Positions 34,389 to 46,100 of a stretch of 64,000 nucleotides of DNA are shown one piece after another. A model generated the notes under the pieces. It was not told where the DNA came from, did no database searches, and was given only the letters and a program-made list of their open reading frames with translations. Every line of letters begins with the position of its first letter. Positions within the stretch are counted from its first letter, which is position 1. The translations under genes were made by a program, and so were the position numbers. The stretch comes from Daphnia carinata (lineage: Eukaryota > Arthropoda > Branchiopoda > Diplostraca > Daphniidae): positions 6,138,367 through 6,202,366 of the forward strand of contig NC_081339.1 of the NCBI RefSeq assembly GCF_022539665.2, written 5' to 3'.

Positions 34389-35056
34389 TAAAATCAACCG
34401 TTTTGGAAATACACTGAATTTAAAAACTACTGGCGCGCCAGTACGCACTAGCGCTAGCGTGAAACATCAAAGTTATTCAATCCTATGTATGTCCAAAACG
34501 GTTGATGTTATGAAAAAAATAGCAATTTTCTCGGAATCAGCATTCGATTTTTAGTATACACTGTCATTTTCAAGCAATTCCAACGATGGTCAATTTTTGA
34601 CGGTTTTGGAGGCAATTTTCCCACGGTCATTTTCTTCGTTTTTCTCCGTTTTGTTAAGTCCAATGTCAAAACGAAGCTGATATTCGTAATCAGCGTTCAA
34701 TTTCGCATCGGAATAATGTATTTTTAACTAAATTAAGCAAGGATTACAAAAATTTATATGTTTTACCCGTGAACCTTATGGCATTTGAAGTATTAAAAAC
34801 TGAAACCCAATGTAGAAAACTGAATATCGTACCACTAGGTGGCTATAGTGTTTGGGGGACCGTTAGCAGAAGAAATTCCTGATACAAAGTTGTTACTCAT
34901 ATTTTATTCGACGCTTAATACTGTTAAATACTATTATTTGGTGCTAACATACAATTTAACGTAAAAAATGTTGGTAATATAATTATGGTCATTTTTTCCG
35001 CTATTACAGTCATTCGTATCATTTTCGCAGCCGACTATGTCGGGCTTATTTTGCTA
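34389..35056. mobile_element. Foldback element, partial copy at the end of duplication copy A
   Basis: Matches the right arm, loop and tail of the element at 11253-12430: GGTTGATGTTATGAAAAAAA onward to the shared tail ending GTCGGGCTTATTTTG at 35056. The left arm is only a short stub (ATCAACCGTTTTGGAAATAC at about 34392). The loop with CTGGCGCGCCAG is in the opposite orientation to the other copy. It interrupts the annexin fragment. Confidence 0.78.
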
Positions 35057-36038
35057 TTACCCAAACAAATAGTGAACTATAGAGTGAGTTGCTTATCTTA
35101 AAAAGCAAGTGAAATAGAGTTTCAGAAGAGGTTGGAGAAGAGTACGGGCTTGTCACATGGAAGTTTCCTCTCTGTATTTGAAGATATTTTATTTAATAAA
35201 CTCGTGATCTCTAAGCCATCAATCAATTACCAAATTGTTCAAGAAGACACCTTCGCAGATTGACAGTCACTGATAGAAAATCAATAATCTTTGTGAGCCC
35301 CTTGGATTGCTGAAAAGGCAAAACACTCCTCAAGTAAGAGGACAAGATCTGATCGCTACAACTGAATATTATCAGAGTAACTCCAACCAAATATTCCAAA
35401 GTGTTTTCAACTTCAGGCAACAGTTCACTAAAGAAAATGTGAACATTCCATTCGCTATGCAGGGAATGTTGCTGTAGTTATAAAGAACAATCAAAGTTGT
35501 CTCACAGATTGGATGAGAAAATGGAAAAGGTTTGTCCCTAGACAAACCCACCAACCAGTTCTGTCACGTCACTGCGAATACAGAGAAGGTAATTCAAAAG
35601 TTATTTAAAATTGAATAAATATTTTACCATACAGAAATTATCTTAAGCAAACGGTGAGACGGCTATGGACATATTCACGAAGTCTGGCTTACAAAGTCTA
35701 ACTGCGGCCGTCAGATGTCCCAAATCATTGTTATTTAAAGTTGTATCAGAATTGTGCTTGTGCTGTAGGTTTTTATTTAATAATAATGTAAACTTGTGAG
35801 TGTAATCGTGTGAAGCTATTTAATTCTGATGGATATCAAATAAAGGTGAGGGTTTTGAAATATTTACCTGGATTATTCTGTGTGTGGTATTGCTTTAAAG
35901 TGGTATTGCTTTAAAGTGGTATACGAGTCATACCTGAAAACTGAACTTCAACAACTTTAAAAGGCCATGTTATATTAATTTACTATAGTTAACGTTTGAA
36001 ACTGCACAGATCTTCTATACCTTGTAAAGAAGAACATA
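35057..36038. other. Unique spacer between the duplication copies
   Basis: About 1 kb with no supported gene or RNA. Similarity to neither duplication copy is evident. Confidence 0.4.
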
Positions 36039-36432
36039 GTTCATTTTTTTAATTTTCGAAATTTTAACTTCCGGTTTAAGATCCGGTTTGTAAATCCTTA
36101 ATAACTCACTATCTATTGGTCGGAACAAAAAATGACCGGCATTTTCGTAATCCTCGTGAAATTTGGGGTCGAATCCATGTGTCAGTAGAAAATATCCGAA
36201 AATCGACAAAAATCGCAAATTTCCCTGAACTGTTCTGGAAAAATCGCGATTTTGGCCAAATTGAACTTTTCGCCAAAAACAGGTCAAAATAGGTCAGATA
36301 CACCTTAAATTTCACGAGGATCACGAAAATCATGTTCGTTTTGTTGTGGGCCCAGTATTTCTGGAGATATAGTCTACTTCCGGTCACTTCCGGAAATTTT
36401 TTTTTCAACTTTGCAAAAACTAAAAAATGAAC
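36039..36432. mobile_element. Small inverted-repeat (MITE-like) element
   Basis: Begins GTTCATTTTTT and ends with its reverse complement AAAAAATGAAC. Inverted matches continue inward (TTCCGG motifs; CCTCGTGAAATTT near 36150 against AAATTTCACGAGG near 36312). No coding capacity; the overlapping minus-strand open frames are by-products. Confidence 0.65.
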
Positions 36433-37615
36433 ATTAATATGCCAAACATTTTAAGCATTTTGATCATATAGGAAATGGTTTAGTGGCTTCTTTTGTGCTT
36501 GTTTTGTTATTTTACTGTTGGTTGATCGCGCGAATTGATATACTTATGACTCGACTTCGCTAACAGAGACTACTAGCATTATGTATCACGCTAATGGGAA
36601 GGTATACCTGTTAAATATAGATCATAGCATGAAGATATACCTCGTGCTATTATTATAACCTTATCATGTACGGCCATCTGATGTACAGTCAGGTTTAAAA
36701 ATAAGCCCGACTTAAAAAATAAGCCCGACTTCAAAATTTTTTTGTGCTACTTTCATTTTTGGTTGTATTTTAAGACAAAAGATGGCGCTGATGGACTTAT
36801 GTTTTTTAATGACAAGTGAATCAGCAGTGAACTGTGAAACCGGTGTCTGATTATTTGTTTTATGTGTTTTACATTCCCAAAAAAAGTATACTAAAATCTA
36901 ATGGTATGGTTCGTATTTTCGAGTTTTCATTCTTCTGTGTACTTTTGAAGTGAATCACATTAAATGGATTATTTCTGTGCAAAGATTAGTCAGGTGGTCA
37001 GCTGCCATAACCACAACTACTTTACTTTCATCATGCTATTCGATTGTTCGTTGATAGGTATTCAATTTATATTTTGGCAGTCAGAATGATATGATATATA
37101 TGATTCTGCTTTTTAGACGTAGCTCCTGAAACTTAAATTGCAAAGGATGCTGATGGTGAAGGAAGATCATAAACGACACAAGTCAAATGTGTTGAAACAT
37201 CATAATTTCATTCCGCTACTCTTATCCCATTCGTTGTGTCCTGTCTCGTCCGAGAAACACAGCATATGGGGTTTTGCAAACCGCAAACCATCACCATTTC
37301 CTCAGTCCTCAGAGGAGTGAGGTATTATACTTGTATTTCGGCAGACAGTATGAAATTAATGTGACTATTCCCTTTTTTAGCCTGTGGAATTAAAACTGCA
37401 GCGAATGCTGGCCCTGAAGAATTGTCACTAATGGAACAAAACTATGGATTGCAATGCATCATGATATTGTTATGCTCTTGGACCACTCTTCGTTTCCTGT
37501 AAGTTAAATCTGGTAAAAAGCAGCCTGCTTCTCAATGTGTCAACGGTTAACAACCTCTATTTCAGCAGGCCACCTTTTCATTGCTACTTTCCAGCCAACA
37601 TATATCCTTCCTCCA

Positions 37616-37815
37616 GTCTTCGCCTCGCCCGTTACTCTGTCATCGCACCGTGGTCGTCCCGTTTTCGCTTAGCCCGTCGCCCCGGCTTCACCACGTGGTC
37701 GCCCCGTCTTTGTCTCGCCCGTCGCCCCGTCTTCACCTCGTCCGTCGCCCCGTCTTCGCCTCGTCCGTCGCCCCGCCTTCGCCTCGCCCGCCGCTCCGTC
37801 TTCGCCTCACCCGTC
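37616..37815. repeat. GC-rich minisatellite, about 23 bp units (copy B)
   Basis: Repeats of CGTCGCCCCGTCTTCGCCTC with variants. Counterpart of 13360-13535. Confidence 0.72.
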
Positions 37816-37936
37816 GTGCCCTATCTTTGTATCTTTGTGGTATCATTGTATTTTATAACGTGTAATTGTGGAGTTAAGGTAACTAACATGTTGGCTGCCA
37901 CGCCCCTTGATCCCCTTTTTTTTTTAGCTTGACAGG

Positions 37937-38155
37937 GACGGGCCGCGCTGTTCGGCTCCATGGTCTATCTGCCATGGGGTGGAGCAGCGCCACTGCCCAA
38001 GATTCGCCGTAAGGCGTTTAGGCAATGCACCTTAGGAACTCCCTTGATCGACGCGATAGATGAGACCTGGGATGTGCATTTCCAGAAAGGTCTCATCATC
38101 GTGTCAGCCCGGCCCACCCGGCCCCCTTGGTCGCTATCCCTACGATAGCGACGTA
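37937..38155 (+). other. Hairpin-rich element, copy B
   Basis: The three stems of copy A are kept: 37956-37964 with 37971-37979, 38059-38067 with 38089-38097, and 38130-38138 with 38144-38152. Paired substitutions relative to copy A occur in stems 1 and 2. It is followed by the same TATG/TATTG microsatellite (about 38205-38236) and AATAAA at 38284. Confidence 0.45.
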
Positions 38156-38339
38156 GCTAGTGTAGATAGTGGCGTGGCAGCCAACATGTTAGTTAGTTAT
38201 TTATGTATGTATGTATGTATTGTATTGTATTGTATTTTAAAATGTAAACATTAGTGGTGGATTTGAGGGAGGATGGAGGGACAATAAAAAATATATATAT
38301 TTAATTCAATTGAGTTTTTATTTAGAAGTATATTTATCA

Positions 38340-38569
38340 ACTGTAATGGGGATCGAACCCTTAACCTTTAGCATACCAGTCCAATGCTTTACTATTACGC
38401 CAATTGCAGTGTTACAAATAAAAAATTTTCTTCCTAAATATCCTTGTTTATACTGCAAAGGTAGATATGCTTTAAAAATTGGATTATGACATGTACAGTT
38501 CTAAGTAGCTCAGTGGTAGAGCACTAGACTGATATGTAGAAGGTCTGAGGTTCGAATCCCAGGATAGTC
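38340..38569. other. Pair of tRNA-like sequences in opposite orientation (copy B)
   Basis: Minus-strand tRNA-like at 38340-38412 (B box GGTTCGATCCC) and plus-strand tRNA-like at 38499-38569 (TAGCTCAGTGGTAGAGC, GGTTCGAATCC). As in copy A, the anticodon and acceptor stems pair badly. Probably SINE-derived or pseudo-tRNA. Confidence 0.5.
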
Positions 38570-41046
38570 GGAACGATTAACCAATGGAACCAAAGCTTAC
38601 CATCAAAGGTGGCAGAAACTGAAAGTGCGAATTGAGCAAGCTAAATATAATTAAAAGATGATATGTAGTGTTTGAACGCAGCGAAAACAGGTAATGAAAG
38701 AACCAAATTTTGCAAAAAATATTTTATAAAAAGAATTTTATTGACAATTCTCTGCACATCAGAGTTATTTTTGCAACTTAAAAAGGGCACAATAGCCCTT
38801 TCAATAGTTGCCGTCAACCCAGGCAGGGGGAAACACTGCCTTGTTGACCCACCGGGGAGATTACCCGGTGAATGGCTAAGAGAAGCCGGAAGAAGAGCCG
38901 AAGATTTGGAACATTTTTACAGGAGCGATTAACCTTTAGTTCGGATTTGTGGGCAGCCACATCGCCCTCCGTGAACACATCGTCGGACTAAGCGGACACC
39001 CCACGTCCCCTTTCCGGCCAGAGCCCTCCAAACCGCGGTATATGTTATTTTTATATATACCGTACAGTAGGGGCATGACCCCCTACGGGCTTATTAGAAA
39101 TTTAGGGGAAACGGGGCCTCAGAAAGAAAGGAGCCCAGATATGCACTTTGATTTTTGTAATTTTAAATACCGTTTGGGGAATATGATGCTACATGGCTGC
39201 CAATATGTACTGCTCCTATTTATGATAACAATGTATGAAAGGTAGTAACAGCAAACGGTTTTATTGCTGTTTTGTTGCTAACCTAACCTTAAAATGCAAA
39301 CCTCCCCTTTTCTTTTCGAAGAAGATGGAATATGCTGTCCTACTTGTTTCTGTCATGGACTGTGGGGTCCACCGTTACAAAACTCTTCATCAGCAACAAT
39401 CTTTTCTCAGTGCTCAGGATCTGCAAATGTTGTGGATGAAAATTTTTTTATTAAAAATAATTTAAAAAATAGTGTAACACAAAGCATTGTTGAACGACTT
39501 GCCTAACCAAGGAAATGAACCACGTTTGTCTCCACAATCCTGACATGATTGAAATGACAAGCTTTGTTTATTTCATTAATTCTAACTTTAAAAAAAGGCA
39601 CAAAGCCCAACTGCATGGTTGAGCAGTTTGGCTTGATGCCTTTTTTAAAAAGCAAGAAGGTAGCATAACCATTACCTCAATGCGCCTGTCGTCCTTACTT
39701 TTAAGGACAAGAGTTACCACCCATGATAGCAAGCAAATAAACTCTTCTTGCGTTCATGGTATGAGATGAAAATAATGGCAAATAATAATGCAATATTGGA
39801 AGAATGATATTACCACACAGTTATGATCCTTCATAATAGCCATCTAGCATAGAGATGAGAGAACGGGAGCCAAGGCACCACAATGTCTTGTTCACAACTT
39901 GTGATATTCCCTAAAATTTATAAAGAAACAAGCAATGACTCAGCATGAAAATAATTACTTCTTATGGTTTCTTCTTAATAATGTACCATTCATTTTGTAA
40001 TTTGAAAAGGAGTTTCAAATATCATTAGGTATTCTCAAATTAAAGTTTCTTGTGGAACAATGTTCTTGTTAGAATTAGAATCAATGTCTTTGGTTAACAA
40101 TGTTTTCTTGACGAAACATTCACTCAAGTATTCCTTTACCATTGCTACATGATGTGTCCAATATTTCGCCCGTCAGATGCACACCACAAGTTTCACACAC
40201 GACAACGAACTAGCAAATGGCGACTGGTGGCGGTTCACAAAACTCAAGCAACGTTGCCTCCTATTTCAAAATGGGCGGCGAATTCAATTTAAGACACAAC
40301 TTTTTAGTTTGATGATTGATGATGGCTAGGAACTTGGCAGTGACCCTCGCTGTTCACCGGTCCCCTTCAGTAACATAGCCCTCCTAGATACACAACATTA
40401 ATTTTAAAAAATCACAAAAAACAGATACTAAATTTGTAAATATATACCATCAATTCCAGAAATGAGAACTTCATTTTGTATGCAACAGATGGCGTTACGT
40501 AACCTTAGACAGTTTTGAGTTCTCGACGTGATGTCCATCGTATCTAACTAGCTTTGAAATATGCTTTAAGTTGTATTTTCACTGTTTGTTCTCAAACCTT
40601 ACGTACCTTATCAAGCTTGTCAACAGGTTCAAAGCTCTGCAATCGAGTTCGTGACTAAACCAACTCTTTTTACTTTTATATATTTTTTTTTCAAAATCGT
40701 TATCTTCGTCCTTGTGTGGATGGCGATTTAGGTAGATGCCACGTAGATAATACCTTAAATGTCACCTACCTGTGCTGCCGGGTCTAGCACAACTACGTTG
40801 TTAATGATGTTTATGGCATGTTATAGAATTTTATTTATTTACGGGGGTAGGATAAGCGATTGTCAACAGGTTCCGCCGATGTGTACACCTTGTAATCCCT
40901 CCCCCAGTACGAAATTTCCGCTACAGCTTTACGTCATTATCTTTTAAACAGAGAAATCTATGATGAAACTGCAAGTTTTGCTACAGTACCTTACTCGTCC
41001 AAAGAATAAGAGTGTCGTTCAGTCTTTCGCCATTCGTCATACCGCT
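38570..41046. other. Non-coding part of copy B before the protease gene
   Basis: Counterpart of 14290-18268. It includes the second hairpin-rich block (about 38800-39100, with GTCAAC/GTTGAC and CACCGGG/CCCGGTG stems) and otherwise no supported exon. Confidence 0.45.
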
Positions 41047-42438
41047 ATGAACGCTATTCTACTCTCGTTAGCAATCAACCTCTTCTATACCTACGCTTGT
41101 TATGGACTTGACAATTCAATTCCATCGGTATGAATTGCTTTTGTACTAACCTATCATATTAATTAAAAATTTTTCTCATTTAAAAACAGCCAGCCCTAGT
41201 TTACACTAAAGATACGAAGATTGTTAGTGGCACAGAAGCAACGCCCGGAGAATTTCCCTGGATGGCACATCTAACTATCGTCAGGAAGGGTAGAGAACGA
41301 GAATGCGGAGGTTCTCTGATCAGCCAAAATTGGATTATGACTGCAGCCCACTGCGTGGATGGCTAAATTAGGTCCCTTCACGTTATGTTAAATACCTTCG
41401 TAACAATCAATTTCAATGTTAAAATAGAGCCGATTCGGTGACGGTGGTGCTAGGAGCTCACAATTTAAGTGCCGTCAGCGAACCATACCGTATCAGTCTA
41501 CAATCGACAGAATACCATATTCACCCTAAATATTCCAGCGAGACGTTTCCAGATGATATTGGTCTCATCAAACTTCCTGTTAGCGTCACACTCTCCGGTA
41601 TTCAAATAATACATGCTCGTTTAACTTACTTGTTATACGATCTGCTTTTTGTTAATCTGCAGCCCGCATTCGTCCAATCGTTCTAGCCGATTTAGGAAAT
41701 CGCGACCACGTCAACAATACGGTGATAGTTACCGGATGGGGCTACTATTCTGACGGTTGATTAGCATAAATTACATAACAGCAAAGTTGCAACTAAAACA
41801 AGAAATCTTTTTAGCTATACAATGGACGAGCGACGTACTTGTCAAAGCCTCGACGACCGCCATTTCCAATGAAAAATGCCAAGAGTCGTGGGGAAGTATA
41901 ATAGTCGGCACAATGATTTGTACCAGTAGGACACGAGGTGGCGTTTGCAATGTAACACAATGTTTTGGAGTTTTTCACGAATGCATGAATTAATCGCAGT
42001 TCTGATTGTAGGGAGATAGCGGTGGGCCAATGATTTACCTTGTTGACGGTTCGTGGGTCCAAATCGGCATCACGAGTTTTGGAGCTTCGCCATGTGAATC
42101 CGTGATACCTAATGGCTTTACTCGTGTCCAATCTTACTTGAGCTGGATAACTTCAATTACTGGCATATCCTACAACACTACACCGCGGCCGACGACACAA
42201 ACAACAACCGTGTTTTCTTGTCAAAACAATGGAAACAAGGCCAATCCAGCAGATTGCAGCACATTCTACATGTACTCCAACGGAACTCCTTATCTATTCG
42301 TAAGAATAACCTATAATAATTACGCCTTTTCTGCATCTGATGATCTCATTTGAAATGCAGAACTGCCCGGGTGGATTGGTTTTTAATCCCCAACTCCAAA
42401 ACTGCGATTATCGTCAAAACGTGCCCCAATGCAATTAG
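41047..42438 (+). pseudogene. Chymotrypsin/brachyurin-like protease with CBM14, copy B: broken splice donor
   Basis: Exons align with the intact copy at 18269: 41047-41127, 41190-41362, 41428-41597, 41663-41755, 41815-41951, 42012-42299, 42361-42438. The donor after exon 2 is CTAAAT (41363-41368) instead of GTAAAT; reading through gives GGC TAA, a stop directly after the His-motif exon. In the chitin-binding domain the Cys of FYMC is Tyr (TAC at about 42271-42273), which removes one disulphide. The catalytic motifs TAAHC, PDDIGLI and GDSGGP remain and other splice sites are kept. The upstream ATG equivalent to 18230 is lost. A minor GC-type donor one base earlier would shift phase, so I consider the gene inactivated, recently. 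Confidence 0.75.
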
Positions 42439-43162
42439 CCCTCAGAGAATTTGAATGCTGTTGTACATAAGGACAGAAAGAAACAAAAATCGGAATAAAA
42501 GATATATACAGACCTCTTTAGGTAGTCCCGGCAGTTAATTGTTAGCGGAGGAAAAAGAGAACCCTCACCCACTAAGCGGTACTAGGTTACGCCTGTAAAT
42601 TGTCGAATCGCAAAAAAAGGGATTTTAATTACACTTACTGAAAATGCAAACGATAGACGTTTTCTAATCAGTCATTCCTCTCTCTTAATAAAAATTAAGT
42701 TTTTTTGGCAGACGTTCATTACACGTTTGGCTTGCATGGGAAGAAGGAAAAGGCTCTTAACTGAAAGCTAACGTGCTAGCCTGTATACTGGTTGGATCGA
42801 GTGTCAAGTACGTCCTGTGCCAAAATGTTGGTCAGCAATTCTACGAAAGCTCCTACCAATCACAGTTTTTATTGTACGTCAACCGTTTCTAAAAACCAAA
42901 TAAAGTAAGTTGTTGAAGGGAAATCAAAACTAAAGATAATTATGATTAACTTTGGTATGAATGGCTGTGTTACATGGAGAAAATCTCCTAATGTGGGCTG
43001 CAAAATCGGGTTTCGTCGCCCAGCTGATGGTTCTTGATTAGTTGAAAAAAATTACAAAGTAACTTACATGACTGCTAAAGCAAAAGGACCTCTAACTGAA
43101 AAATTAAACAAACAATTGGTACAACTTTAGCGGCAAATTTATTAAAATTATGTTACCATTGT
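42439..43162. other. Spacer between convergent protease and SecA copies (B)
   Basis: AT-rich; an AATAAA lies at 42495 shortly after the protease copy. No exon supported. Matches 19662-20400 of copy A. Confidence 0.5.
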
Positions 43163-46100
43163 TTAGCCCATTTCTTCAGTTTGGCCTTCATTGTCATCAT
43201 CGTCAGTCTTACTGCAAGTAGACGATTTACAGTACGCGTTAGCTATGCCATTTTCAGCTCCGCGATTTCTTCCTCTTTGCATCCATGTGTGGGCATTGTT
43301 CGTTTCCATCCGTGGTCTGATATCTTGCTTCGCATAGGCAGATAATTCGTAAACGCTCTTGATCGTTTCTATTGGGTCAACTTTCCCAATGGCACTCCTG
43401 ATTCTTTGGCGCCCGTAATCGGACCACGTAAAGTCCTTGCGCTGCAAAATAGTCGTAACGGCGTAAGCAACGTCAGAGAAGCCTCCCATGAAAAACAAAT
43501 TTTTACAAATTCCCAATGGCAGGATGCGGTTGTAAGTTAGGCAAGCTCCAGCGCCAACTGATGCGGCTCCCCCTGCGATGATTATTGAAGCAAGAAGTGA
43601 AGTTAGGCAGATCATCTTCCACGACCATTTCCGATTCTTTACGTCGATAACACTGTCCAGTTCCATTAGACGGAAAAGAATGAGTTCGTTGAACATGTTA
43701 CTGGAACCAGAACTGCGCAAAATACGTTCCAAGGGGTCGAGGTAAAATTCTGGTGTCACCTTCCTCGAATAGACAGATTGATGATTTTCGCAGTATTCTA
43801 AAAGAACTTGGTGCGTCAGCATAAGTGCTTTGTCGTCAGCAATTTTTAACTTCGAAATTCCTTCTCTTAATTTCGTTTCATCATCTTCTATTACTCGAGC
43901 TCCAGAAATGACGTGAGCCGACATCAAATCGCCAAGCATATCTCGGTATGGTTTAAGTGGTAACAAGTTGATGGCTTTCAGATAACCAGGACCACATTCA
44001 GACGTTGAATCTTGTATCTTTAACCACTGACGTCTAACAATTTCTGCGACAAACTTTCGTCCAATGAGCTGCGTCACAACTTGTGCATAGACTGGGCACT
44101 GTGGATATTCAAATCCTTTGGTAACATCGTAGTCAGCCGCGAGAAGTCCTTGATCATCGATGACGTTTCGCTTCAACAATTCGTTCCAAAGTCCATCTCG
44201 TTCAGCAGGAATTATATTTATTCGATAGAAATCCTCATTAAACAGACGGCCGAATTTCCCCAAATCAATAGCTTTGAGTTTGTTGAGATCCAGTCGAGCG
44301 ATCTTATTGAACTCGAAATTTTGTTTTCCAAGTTCATATTCCGGGACGGATAGGATTCGTTTGATATAGGTTTTGGCAAACATAATCTTTTTTCTTTCCT
44401 TTAGTTGCTCTTTGTTGTCGTAGATCGGATGGTACAAGACGTTAACACATTTCTGTTCGTGGTTATAAGTGCCGATTCCAAAGTCTGAAGTGATTGCTTC
44501 ATTCCGATCAATCTTGGGAATTCCGTCGCACTGCGTCTCTGACATGATGACGCATTCCATTTGGACGCCGCCCTTTAGAAACTCCAAAACTTTAGTACGG
44601 ACGAGTTTCTTCCAGAACATCTTCCTACTGAATCGGATCAATTTTTCTTTTTTTAATTCCTTTTCAATCTCTTCTTCACTTACGGCATTGCCGAAGATTG
44701 AATCGAGGGTCTTTTCGAGTTTTTTGTGTACAGGTATACCATAGTAGTCGGCAATCTGTTGGATCAATGCACTTCGATTGTCACGACTGGCGTTGTGGAA
44801 GTCTACTTGTTTGGGGGAAATGCTGGCATTCGGAATGGTGTCGGGATGGTTGAGTTCACAAGCAATGCATCCTGATTTCATTAGAGATTTAAAATGCTCG
44901 TCCGCGTGCTCCATACGCATTTCCTGGCCTCCTCGCACTTTTGCGGTTTTGTTGTTCTCGCTCACAAGCTTTGCAATTTTGCTGGCAGTTTTTTTGAAGA
45001 AACTGGGTTCTTTCGGAGAAGCTATACTGATTCCACGAAGTTCTTTTACGGAGCAATTATTGCCCACCAAGGATCGGAGAGAGCCGAGCAAATATTCCAT
45101 GATCTTTACATTATTTTCTTTCTGCTCTTTGTAGCCATCAATGACACAAAATGAAGAAATTTTCACTGAATTTGACATTGACTTGTTCATTATGCTGTTA
45201 AAAGACAGCTGCGCATCGATGTGGTCATTGATAACCGTCTCCGCAAAACGCACCATGCGAATGAATTCATCTTTTTCTTTCAAGAACTTGTTCTCTTTGA
45301 GAAAAATTAACGCCTGGTAGTAATGAGCGGCTGGATAAAAGAAATTGCTGTCTGAATTGACAACATCTTTCAAAATTTGATCGGCCAAGGAAAAGTTTGG
45401 TTTCTTTTGAATGGCAAGATGCTTTGCAACAGCAATTGAGCGCACAGGCATGAACCACTTGATTATATCGTCAAAGTTCTTAAGATTGGGAAAAATAGTT
45501 GGATACTCAGCGCTCCTATTGGAATTCTTTTCATCAAGGAACAGGGCCCACTTGTCCAGGGCACTGTCACGAATGGCTTGCATTATCACCTGACGAGATT
45601 GGTAGATTTCTCCATTGCTAGAGCTTTCCTTTAATTTTGCTTCGATATTCTCTTCAGAAAATGTTGTGATGAAATTTTCGAACAAATATTCTTGCCTTTC
45701 ATTGTTTTCAAAATCCTCTTTCAATCGTGATAATCCGCTGATTTTCTTGTTCGTTTCGTCTCGCTTTCATTTTGGTCAATATTTTTTCAGCATCCAATTC
45801 TTCGTTTTCTTCTAATTCTTCATCCTCGTCCGACATGTCCCCACTCCGATCGTCACACAAAATGAGGATTCCACTTCCTGGATCTCCTTTCCTTGCCGCT
45901 CGGCCCATCGCTTGTTCACTGATCCTTTCGTTTTCAGGTAAATACGTCAAACAGACGTGCAGACCTCCATTCGCTCTCAAGCTGTTGCTAATCTTGATAT
46001 CTGTTCCTCTTCCAACCAAGTTAGTGGCGAGAATAACATGCCCGATGTCCAGTTCGTCACTTTCAAATGCAAATTTCTCATAGTCTCGTGTAAAACGATG

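Noticed and set aside
36015-36408. Two overlapping minus-strand frames of 90-99 codons
   Set aside because: They lie within an inverted-repeat element and have no family features.
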